Origin: Actinomycetota bacterium
GTDB lineage: Bacteria; Actinomycetota; Thermoleophilia; Gaiellales; Gaiellaceae
NCBI GenBank assembly: GCA_005883235.1
Contig: VAYE01000225.1
Coordinates: 1 to 5,084 of the forward strand
Reading direction: 5' to 3'
Length of the DNA: 5,084 bases
Part shown: piece by piece, positions 1 to 5,084 of the stretch
How positions within the stretch are numbered: the stretch's first letter is position 1
Layout of the letters: every line of letters starts with the position of its first letter
Translations under genes and position numbers: made by a program
Notes under the pieces: model-generated
Seen by the model: the letters and a program-made list of their open reading frames with translations, nothing else
The model's database searches: none
Told to the model about the DNA's origin: nothing

Positions 1-232
1 CGCCGGGACCGATCTCGAGGGCGTTCAGGACCAGGCTGATCGCATCGGTGCCGTTCGCGACGCCGAGCGTCTGCGGGATCCCGAGGAAGGCGGCGGCCTC
101 CTCCTCGAAGGCGCGTACCTCCGGCCCGAGGATGAAACGGCCACTGTCGAGGACGGCGCCGAGCCGCTCTTTCAGCTCCGGAAGAAGGGGGCCGTACTGC
201 GCTGCCGGCTTGAAGAGCGGGATCGCGGGCAC
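1..232 (-). CDS. DegT/DnrJ/EryC1/StrS family sugar aminotransferase, N-terminal part (3' end outside window)
   Basis: Only the first 77 codons are visible. The protein opens with IPLFKPAAQYGPLLPELKER, continues with a LDSGRFILGPEVRAFEEE segment, and has NGTDA at residues 60-64 followed by a helix and EIGPG. This order is typical of the DegT/DnrJ/EryC1/StrS family: the GPEV..FE segment, then the (S/N)GTDA loop that contacts the PLP phosphate. Family members are PLP enzymes that usually transfer an amino group to a keto sugar nucleotide in cell-surface glycan or antibiotic-sugar synthesis. The catalytic lysine lies beyond the window, so activity cannot be judged. GTG at 230-232 is chosen because it sits just before the conserved start and 11 bases after the upstream stop codon; no good Shine-Dalgarno site is visible, so coupling to the upstream DedA-like gene is likely. 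The sugar substrate cannot be told from this fragment. Confidence 0.88.
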   Translation of the reverse strand, partial: MPAIPLFKPAAQYGPLLPELKERLGAVLDSGRFILGPEVRAFEEEAAAFLGIPQTLGVANGTDAISLVLNALEIGPG

Positions 233-243
233 GGCGAGCCAGT

Positions 244-909
244 CTACTCGGCTGCCAGAGGCTTCCGGCGCCCGTTGCGCCAGCGGAGCAGCAGCCATCC
301 CGCCACCAGGAGCGCCGCCGCGACGACCGCGTAATCGACGAAGCGGAAGTCGCGGTGGAAGTGCTCGTAGCTCCGCCCGAGCGCCCAGCCGGCGCCCGCG
401 AACGCGAAGCACCAGGCGGCGGAGCCGATCGCCGTCAGGACGGTGTAGCGCGGCAGCGGCATCCGGAAGATCCCGGCCGGGATCGAGACGAACGACCGTG
501 CGACCGGCGTGATCCGGCCGAGGAGGACAGCCCAGTCGTCCCAGCGGTCGAACCAGCGCTCCGCGCGCGCGAGCCGCGCCTCCGAGAGGTGGAACAGGCG
601 GCCGCGGCGCTCGAGGAGGGGCCGGCCCCCGTAGAGGCCGATCGCCCACCCTGCGAGCGCTCCGACCAGGTAGCCGATCGCCCCCGCCAGCGCCATCGCG
701 AGGTAGCCGTCGAACCCGAAGGGGATGCGTGACCCGAAGAGCGTCACGTGCCCCGCGAAGGCCCCTGCCGCGAGCGCGCCGGCGTAGAGCATCACGAGCT
801 CGCTCGCCGCCGGGAAGACGGCGTCGATCGCCATCAGGCCGAAGACCGCATAGAGACCGTGGTCGCCGACGAGCGTCGTCAGCGAGCTCGAGACGCTCGC
901 GAGCGGCAC
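244..909 (-). CDS. DedA/VTT-domain (SNARE-associated) integral membrane protein
   Basis: A 221-residue membrane protein with the DedA (VTT) layout. A hydrophobic, probably re-entrant N-terminal segment at about 20-50 carries the acidic position Glu37 in ASELVMLYAG. A glycine-rich membrane segment follows at about 67-95, then a basic amphipathic stretch at about 97-125. The family signature GRITPVARSFVSIPAG is at 131-146, and further membrane segments lie at about 155-177 and 191-208, ending in a basic tail. Glu37, Arg132 and Arg138 correspond to acidic and arginine positions known to matter in E. coli DedA proteins YqjA/YghB. Some DedA proteins (such as UptA) recycle the carrier lipid undecaprenyl phosphate across the membrane; assigning that role here is an inference, though the neighbouring envelope-sugar genes fit it. 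The GTG start at 907-909 lies 9 bases after the upstream stop and has no Shine-Dalgarno site, as expected for coupled translation. Confidence 0.92.
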   Translation of the reverse strand: MPLASVSSSLTTLVGDHGLYAVFGLMAIDAVFPAASELVMLYAGALAAGAFAGHVTLFGSRIPFGFDGYLAMALAGAIGYLVGALAGWAIGLYGGRPLLERRGRLFHLSEARLARAERWFDRWDDWAVLLGRITPVARSFVSIPAGIFRMPLPRYTVLTAIGSAAWCFAFAGAGWALGRSYEHFHRDFRFVDYAVVAAALLVAGWLLLRWRNGRRKPLAAE

Positions 910-918
910 GGGCGGAGG

Positions 919-2538
919 TTACCCGCGGCGGATGCGGAACGGCTGGACGAGCGACACCGTCCCGAGCTCGTTCGTCGCCGTCACGCGTAGCCCGTAGGTA
1001 CCCGCGAACGGGAGGACGCCCCGTTCGTCGCGTCCGTTCCAGCCGACAGGAATCGTCGCCGCGTCGAGGCGGCGCTTGAAGAGCGTGCGCACGATCGCGC
1101 CGCCGGGCCGCTCGACGGCGGCAGTCACCTGGGCCGGGTGGGCGAGGACGAAGCTCGCCCGGAGCGAAGAGCCGCCCCGGCGGACGGTCACCGAAGCAGG
1201 CACCCGCAGGAAGCCGAGCGTCGTGTCGAGCGTGAAGGTGCGGTCCGCCGTCGAGCGCTGCCCGCGATCGTCGACGGCCGTCACGGAGAAGCGCCAGCGA
1301 CCCTCCGGCGCTCCGGTCGGCGCCCAGGGGAAGCGATACGCCCCCGGAGCCCGGACGCCGCTGTCGAGCGTCTGCGTCACGCCGCCGGGCCCGGCGAGAC
1401 ACGCGGTCACCGTGGAGGGGCGCACGATCTTGTATGCCAGCGTCTGCTTCTCGCCCACGCCGTCTCCGTTCGGGGAGAGCTCCGCGGCGAGCGGCGGCGG
1501 GGCGTAGACGCCGTAGTACGAGACGAGCAGCGCGTCCGAGAGGGGGAGCTCGCCGCCTTGCGCGGACGGGCGGTTGACGAGCGTCCCGTCGAAGGCCATC
1601 GTCGTCGCGGTGCCGCTCCCGAGCGCCGACCCGGTGACGGCGCCGAGACGGACGAGTGTGAGCGCGAGCTCGAAGTTGGTCATGCCGACGCTGTAGCCGG
1701 CCGCCGCCCCGTCGACGGCGACGAGGACGATCCGGCCGTCGGCGAGGAGCGGGCCGCCTCCGATCGCGTCGGTCACGTCGCTCCAGGTCGGCGTGAGGAT
1801 GAACCGGAGGACGAGAGCGGTGCCCGCCGGCGCCTCGGCCGCGAACCTCGCCGCTCCCGTTCCGCGCGCGAGGATCACTGCGCCGCCGGGCGGGATGCGC
1901 GTGCCGCCGTTCGACGAGCCGATCTGCGCCACCGTGGCTGCGAGGTCGGTGTTCGGCGTGGTCGGAGGAAGCACGGGGAGGATCGCCTCCACCGACCCGG
2001 CGATCGTCGGCGTCGTCGCACCCCACGACCGCGTGAAGAGGCTGACACCGTTCGCGCCCGGTGGACGGTTGAGCTGCAGCGGCCGCCGCCCGCTCAAGCC
2101 TCTCCAGATCCCGTCGTACTCGATCCGCTCCACGCGCAGCGATCCGTCCGTGCCGACGCCGATGCTCGACCGGCTGGCCTCGGCCGGGTGGTCGAGCGTC
2201 CCGCTGCGCAGGACGATGCCGCTCGGCTCGCCGCTCGCCGAGAAGAAGTCGCCGTTGACCCCGGCGACGGTCGCGGACGCGGACGCGCGGCGCTCGATGG
2301 CGGTCAGGCCCTCGCGCCCCACGACCGTGTTGTTCGACAGCGCTGCCGTGAGACCGTAGAGCCCGCTCGGGCGCGGCGCGGTGATGACGTGCACGGCCAC
2401 CGGCCCGTGCGGAGTGAGCTCGACCTGGCGCGAGTAGGTCACGCCCGGCATGAGCAGCACGCGCGGGGGCGCCGCCGCCGAACCGGGGGCGGCGAGGACC
2501 AGCGCGAGCAGACCCCCGATGACCAGCTTGCCGAGCAC
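919..2538 (-). CDS. Secreted phosphodiester glycosidase (NAGPA-like) domain protein with C-terminal FlgD-like Ig modules; catalytic domain looks altered
   Basis: A 539-residue exported protein. Residues 1-23 form a signal peptide (Lys4, hydrophobic core, Ala-rich cleavage region). Residues about 30-345 match the phosphodiester glycosidase domain (NAGPA, PF09992): GVNGDFF at 93-99, PSGIVLRSG at 105-113, RSSIGV near 123-128, DAIGGGPLL at 257-265, GYSVG at 281-285, and FDGTLVNRPS at 316-325. The human relative uncovers mannose 6-phosphate by removing GlcNAc from a phosphodiester; bacterial members are thought to act on surface glycans. From about 351, LSPNGDGV begins a FlgD/CHU_C-type Ig-like module, and a second lies at about 443-539. 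Two oddities: after GGGPLL the sequence jumps directly to ADGRIVLVAVDG, without the roughly 30-residue link containing a second RTAVG-like motif that I recall in relatives; and the usual LDGGGST-like site reads ALGSGTATTM at 305-314, lacking the Asp. Activity is therefore doubtful. The start is GTG at 2536-2538, and it leads the cluster with dedA. Confidence 0.85.
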   Translation of the reverse strand: MLGKLVIGGLLALVLAAPGSAAAPPRVLLMPGVTYSRQVELTPHGPVAVHVITAPRPSGLYGLTAALSNNTVVGREGLTAIERRASASATVAGVNGDFFSASGEPSGIVLRSGTLDHPAEASRSSIGVGTDGSLRVERIEYDGIWRGLSGRRPLQLNRPPGANGVSLFTRSWGATTPTIAGSVEAILPVLPPTTPNTDLAATVAQIGSSNGGTRIPPGGAVILARGTGAARFAAEAPAGTALVLRFILTPTWSDVTDAIGGGPLLADGRIVLVAVDGAAAGYSVGMTNFELALTLVRLGAVTGSALGSGTATTMAFDGTLVNRPSAQGGELPLSDALLVSYYGVYAPPPLAAELSPNGDGVGEKQTLAYKIVRPSTVTACLAGPGGVTQTLDSGVRAPGAYRFPWAPTGAPEGRWRFSVTAVDDRGQRSTADRTFTLDTTLGFLRVPASVTVRRGGSSLRASFVLAHPAQVTAAVERPGGAIVRTLFKRRLDAATIPVGWNGRDERGVLPFAGTYGLRVTATNELGTVSLVQPFRIRRG

Positions 2539-2581
2539 GACCCGAGGCCCACGGTAGCCGAAAGCTGCTCGCAGGTAGAAG
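2539..2581. promoter_or_regulatory. Divergent intergenic region between two exported-protein genes
   Basis: These 43 bases separate two genes that point away from each other, so promoters for both must lie here or inside the opposite gene's 5' end. The best minus-strand -10 candidate is TACCGT (plus-strand positions 2551-2556), which fits TANNNT and would give an almost leaderless transcript for the gene starting at 2538. I see no matching -35 at normal spacing, and no convincing -10 for the plus-strand gene. An 8-base palindrome CACCGGTG lies just inside the plus-strand gene at 2586-2593 and could be chance. The shared gap is certain; the promoter elements are weak guesses. Confidence 0.35.
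2573..2575 (+). promoter_or_regulatory. Short Shine-Dalgarno-like AGG for the gene at 2582
   Basis: AGG lies six bases before the ATG at 2582, a normal spacing. It supports this ATG over later in-frame starts and keeps a full signal peptide. The match is only three bases, so support is moderate. Confidence 0.45.
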
Positions 2582-3583
2582 ATGTCACCGGTGGGACGAA
2601 TCGCGCTGGCGCTCGCGGCCGCGGCCGCGGCCTGGTCGCCTGGGCCCGCGCGGGCTCAGGCGTTCTCGGTGCTCGTCGTCCAGGCCTCCGCCGAGGAGAC
2701 CCTGATCAGCGTCGGCGGAAGCCAGGGCGCCGCGACGGCGCGCGTCCAGGTCTCCGTGCCGGCCGGTTTCACCCTCAACCTGGCTCGGCCGGTCGGGGCC
2801 GTGGTCGGCAGAGGGGACCTCGAGCTCGAGTCCGCGTCCGATCCCGCCGGCGAGGGGTCGAGCACCCTGGGAGACATCGTCGTCGCGGACGCGGCCCGCT
2901 ACGCCGCCGATCCGCGCCTGCAGACCTGCGCCGCCGGCACGCACCTTGCCGTCTGGCGCGTCGAGCCGCTCGACGTCCCCGTCTTCGTCGACGCCGCGAC
3001 CGGCCCGGACGCCGCGCTCGGCGGCTACGAGCTCAAGGTCTGCTTCGACCTTCCCGAAGGGCTCGCGTTCTCGGGGCTGGGGCTCGACCTGGCGCGGACG
3101 GTCGTCCCTCCGACCGCCCCGGGGATCTACGTCTGGCGGGCCTTCATCACCCCGATGACGGCGACAGGCGCCGTCGACGAAGGCGCCACCTTCGAGGTGC
3201 GGGGCCTCGTTCCGTGGCCCAGCGTGCTCACGCTCCATTCCCGGCGCGCGAAGGCGAAGGGGCGATACGTCCTCTACGGGAAGCTCCTGCTCGCCCGCAA
3301 GCCGCGGAGAGGCGCGACGATCCGGATCGTCCGTTTCACCCAGGATTCCTCGGGCTCGGCGACGGTCACGTTCACGCTTGGGCAAGCGCAGGCCGCGGAG
3401 ACGAGTCGAACGGGCGGGTTCCGCATTCCGGAGAAGGTGACCCGGGCGACGGTGTTCTACGCCTTCTGGCTGCCGTTCCCGCGCGAGGGCTGCTCGTCGC
3501 CCTCGACCGCGCCGGGGGGCTGTCTCACCGAGACGACGAGCCCGGTGATCAGCGGCCGCGTCGTCGTCAAGCCAAGGCGTTAA
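2582..3583 (+). CDS. Exported protein of unknown function, two-part beta-rich ectodomain
   Basis: I do not recognise a named family. The 333-residue product starts with a clear Sec signal peptide: Arg6, a long Ala/Leu core at about 7-18, and a likely cut after the ARA or AQA near 23-27. The mature part has no other membrane segment and no obvious lipobox or sortase signal, so it should be released or loosely surface bound. Residues about 28-208 look like a beta-rich domain (VQVSVPAGFTLNL, YELKVCFDLPEGLAFSG, GIYVWRAFITPM). Residues about 212-333 resemble an Ig-like module seen in actinobacterial surface proteins (SVLTLHSRRAKAKGRYVLYG, then a TGGF motif near 277-280). Cysteines fall in pairs, 116/154 and 304/314, one pair per part, compatible with two disulfides outside the cell. 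It diverges from the glycosidase-like gene across 43 bases and may share regulation with it. Its stop codon overlaps the stop of the convergent mqnC. Being a real gene is well supported by the signal peptide and ordered composition; function is open. Confidence 0.83.
   Translation: MSPVGRIALALAAAAAAWSPGPARAQAFSVLVVQASAEETLISVGGSQGAATARVQVSVPAGFTLNLARPVGAVVGRGDLELESASDPAGEGSSTLGDIVVADAARYAADPRLQTCAAGTHLAVWRVEPLDVPVFVDAATGPDAALGGYELKVCFDLPEGLAFSGLGLDLARTVVPPTAPGIYVWRAFITPMTATGAVDEGATFEVRGLVPWPSVLTLHSRRAKAKGRYVLYGKLLLARKPRRGATIRIVRFTQDSSGSATVTFTLGQAQAAETSRTGGFRIPEKVTRATVFYAFWLPFPREGCSSPSTAPGGCLTETTSPVISGRVVVKPRR
2615..2632 (+). repeat. Three tandem GCGGCC hexamers in the signal-peptide coding region
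   Basis: GCGGCC repeats three times and codes for six alanines (residues 12-17) in the hydrophobic core of the exported protein's signal peptide. Gain or loss of one unit would change the core by two alanines without shifting the frame. Variation is possible but not shown; the repeat could simply reflect GC-rich alanine codons. Confidence 0.6.
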
Positions 3584-3604
3584 TTCCAGACCTTGACGTC
3601 GCGG
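3556..3604. terminator. Imperfect inverted repeat across the convergent stop codons, candidate bidirectional terminator
   Basis: The left arm is CCGCG (3556-3560), TCGT, CGTCAAG (3565-3571). The right arm is CTTGACG (3592-3598), T, CGCGG (3600-3604). This gives a 7-base-pair inner stem and a 5-base-pair outer stem with a 4-versus-1 internal loop around a 20-base loop. GG (3576-3577) can also pair with CC (3586-3587) inside the loop. The centre of symmetry falls between 3581 and 3582, exactly the centre of the TTAA that supplies both stop codons. There is no U tract on either side, so it is not a classical intrinsic terminator, but U-poor hairpins are used in GC-rich actinobacteria. Since the genes overlap, any terminator must lie inside coding sequence. 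Confidence 0.4.
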
Positions 3605-4535
3605 TAGAGCGTGTCCCGCTGCACGGGTGTCTTGCCGAGCTGCCGGATGAGGTGCACGAGCTCCTCGGTCGAGGTCCGGTACGTGGTGCCGGCCGCTGAG
3701 ACGACGTTCTCCTCGATCATCACCGACCCCATGTCGTCCGCGCCGAAGCCGAGCGCGACCTGGCCGATCTTCAGCCCCTGCGTCACCCACGACGACTGGA
3801 TGTGGTCGACGTTGTCGAGGTAGATGCGGGAGACGGCCTGGGTGAGCAGGTCATGTGCTCGACCCGCTCCTCGAGCGTCTCGACGTGGCCGTACATCATC
3901 GTCGCCGTCGTCGACATGCCGAGCCGGTGCGCGTGCCGCATGACGTCGAGCCACTCGGCGGAGGTCGTCTTCTTCGGCGAGATGATGTCGCGGACGCGGT
4001 CGACGAGGATCTCCGCGCCGCCGCCCGGGATCGAGTCGAGGCCCGCGTCGCGCAGGCGGGAGAGCGCCTCCCAGATCGTGAGCTTGGAGCGCCGCGCAGC
4101 GTGCTGGATCTCGGACGGGGAGAGGGCGTGGAGATGGATCGGGTAGCGCGCCTTGATCGAGCGGAACAGGTCCTCGTAGTACTCGACCCCGAGGTCGGGA
4201 TGGTGGCCGCCCTGCATCAGGAGGCCGGTGCCGCCGACCGCAAGCGTCTCCTCGATCTTCTTGAAGATGACGGGCTTCGGGAGCAGGTAGCCCTCGTTGC
4301 GGTCGCCCGGCCGGCGGTAGAAGGCGCAGAAGTCGCAGTCCGTGTAGCAGACGTTCGTGTAGTTGAGGTTCCGGTCGACGATGAACGTGATCCGGGCCGG
4401 GTCCGTGCGACGGGCGCGGAGCTCGTCGGCGGCACGGCCCACCGCGACGAGATCGCGGGAGCGGAGCAGCTCGGCCGCGTCGGCTTCCGACATCCGATCG
4501 CCGTCGCGGGCCCGCTCGAGGATCTCGGCGATCAC
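3580..4535 (-). pseudogene. mqnC: Dehypoxanthine futalosine cyclase (radical SAM), disrupted by an internal deletion with frameshift
   Basis: MqnC is the radical SAM enzyme that cyclises dehypoxanthine futalosine in the futalosine route to menaquinone. The first 228 codons (4535 down to 3852) are typical: VDRNLNYTNVC, the CxxxCxxC iron-sulfur motif at Cys63, Cys67 and Cys70 (CYTDCDFCAFYRR), LLMQGGHHPDLGVEYYEDLF, IPGGGAEIL, and MMYGHVETLEERVEH. After that the frame runs into unrelated Ser/Thr/Pro-rich sequence and ends at 3783. The real C-terminus resumes in another frame from 3852 to 3580, with 90 residues including SRIYLDNVDHIQSSWVTQG, MIEENVVSAAG and PVQRDTLY. Together the parts give about 318 residues against about 350-380 usually, and the block between VEH and the YLDN segment (normally with a GGFTAFIPW-like stretch) is absent. 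Restoring the frame needs 3n+1 bases. The GTG start at 4533-4535 overlaps the mqnA stop (GTGA). Either the gene is dead or the contig is misassembled here; gene identity is very secure. Confidence 0.9.
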
Positions 4536-5084
4536 GCTGGGACACGCTCCTCGCGAACGAAGCGGAGCTCGGGCACGTGCTCGAGCTCACCGGCGTCGCG
4601 GGCCAGCTCGAGGAAGGTCAGCAAGCCGGCGCGCTCCCTGGGCCCGAAGCGGTAGCGGAGCTTCTCGAAGTAGCGCGCGAGGAACCCCGGCGGATAGCCG
4701 TAGCGCTCGCTCGCCTCGTAGGCGAGCCGCTCGGGCTCGGCCCGGGCGAGCCGGACCGACGCGACGAGCGCATCCTCCAGAGCGGACAAGCCTTCGGGCG
4801 GCGGGTCGGGGCAGGCCCAGACCGCGAAGACCATCGGCAGGCCGGTCCGCTCCAGCCACAGGCGGCCGAGGTCGTAGTGCGGCGTCGGATCCTCGAACGC
4901 GCTCTGCAAGGCCGCGTCGCCGATCAAGAGCTTCGCGTCCGCCTCCTCGCCCAGCGGCACGTGCTCCGCCTCCGGCAAGAGCACTCGGGTCAGGACGACC
5001 GACGTCGCGCTTTCAGGCGTGACCGCAACCGACCGCACCCGCTCGAGCGGCGTCCGCGAGACGAGCTGGATCGAGTCGACCGCG
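4532..5084 (-). CDS. mqnA: Chorismate dehydratase, menaquinone biosynthesis (5' end outside window)
   Basis: The last 183 codons of an MqnA protein are visible, reading in from the right edge. MqnA removes water from chorismate to give 3-[(1-carboxyvinyl)oxy]benzoate, the first committed step of the futalosine menaquinone pathway. Family landmarks in order are SIQLVSRTPLERVRSVAVTP followed by ESATSVVLTRVLLPE, DAKLLIGDAAL, and YDLGRLWLERTGLPMVFAVWA, then a helical C-terminal part with YFEKLRYRFGPRERAGLLTF. The LLIGDAAL and TGLPMVFAVWA signatures favour MqnA over the related MqnD. Full-length members are about 270-290 residues, so roughly the first 90-100 lie beyond 5084. A GTG at 5036-5038 is open as a start but lies within conserved sequence that continues upstream to the edge, so it is not the real start. 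The stop TGA overlaps the mqnC start codon by four bases, showing an operon order mqnA then mqnC. Confidence 0.93.
   Translation of the reverse strand, partial: AVDSIQLVSRTPLERVRSVAVTPESATSVVLTRVLLPEAEHVPLGEEADAKLLIGDAALQSAFEDPTPHYDLGRLWLERTGLPMVFAVWACPDPPPEGLSALEDALVASVRLARAEPERLAYEASERYGYPPGFLARYFEKLRYRFGPRERAGLLTFLELARDAGELEHVPELRFVREERVPA
4547..4552 (-). promoter_or_regulatory. GAGGAG Shine-Dalgarno candidate for mqnC inside the end of mqnA
   Basis: On the minus strand GAGGAG lies 11 bases before the mqnC GTG. The spacing is longer than usual, but it is the strongest purine-rich site before any minus-strand gene here and supports the GTG at 4533-4535 together with the four-base stop/start overlap. 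Confidence 0.4.

Noticed and set aside
48..732. Plus-strand open frames opposite the aminotransferase and DedA genes
   Set aside because: They are low-complexity Arg/Ser/Ala-rich sequences antisense to genes with clear family motifs.
2586..2593. CACCGGTG palindrome as an operator
   Set aside because: Eight bases in GC-rich coding sequence is easily chance, with no second copy or promoter placement to support it.
1138..3699. An 853-codon plus-strand open frame running across three genes
   Set aside because: It is Arg/Ala/Gly/Asp-rich without domains, lies antisense to the glycosidase-like gene and out of frame over the exported-protein gene, and is explained by the scarcity of stop codons in GC-rich DNA.
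2585..3790. A 401-codon minus-strand open frame opposite the exported-protein gene
   Set aside because: Its composition is Arg/Gly-rich with no signal peptide or motif, and it overlaps both the well-supported plus-strand gene and the C-terminal part of mqnC in the wrong frame.
3840..3870. Programmed ribosomal frameshifting in mqnC
   Set aside because: There is no slippery run at the junction, and a frameshift alone would not restore the conserved block that is missing between the two halves.
3852..4590. The upstream extension of the mqnC C-terminal frame, giving a 336-codon open frame
   Set aside because: Upstream of about 3855 this frame is an Arg/Pro-rich shadow of the true mqnC N-terminal frame; only the part from 3852 down is MqnC-like.

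Overview
This is a very GC-rich window with GTG start codons on all four minus-strand genes whose starts are visible, few strong Shine-Dalgarno sites and tightly packed genes. Two menaquinone (futalosine pathway) genes and a phosphodiester-glycosidase protein ending in FlgD-like Ig modules suggest a deep-branching actinobacterium, possibly of the Thermoleophilia (Gaiellales/Solirubrobacterales) type. That assignment is inferred from protein flavour and base composition only. I see no tRNA, rRNA, CRISPR array, insertion sequence or phage gene.

Layout, left to right. Positions 1-2538 hold a compact minus-strand cluster read right to left: a secreted phosphodiester-glycosidase-like protein (919-2538), a DedA/VTT membrane protein (244-909), and the first 77 codons of a DegT/DnrJ/EryC1/StrS sugar aminotransferase (1-232, cut by the window edge). 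Gaps are 9 and 11 bases, so this looks like one transcript. The three products fit an envelope-glycan theme: making an amino sugar nucleotide, handling the polyprenyl-phosphate carrier, and trimming a sugar-phosphodiester. A 43-base divergent gap separates this cluster from a plus-strand gene (2582-3583) for an exported protein of unknown function. That gene converges on a minus-strand menaquinone pair, mqnA (4532-5084, 5' end outside the window) followed by mqnC (3580-4535), which overlap by four bases.

Main points. (1) mqnC is not intact: a frame change at about 3852-3855 coincides with the loss of roughly 40-50 conserved residues, so an internal deletion (real or from assembly) is likely. 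(2) The glycosidase-like protein also appears to lack a conserved block, and its usual Asp-Gly-rich active-site motif is altered, so it may be inactive or changed in function. (3) The two convergent genes share the palindrome TTAA as their stop codons, and an imperfect inverted repeat is centred exactly on it, a candidate bidirectional terminator. (4) The secreted protein at 2582-3583 is the least explained gene. I found no clear new multi-gene system; the most notable signals are the two apparent internal deletions and the convergent stop/dyad arrangement.
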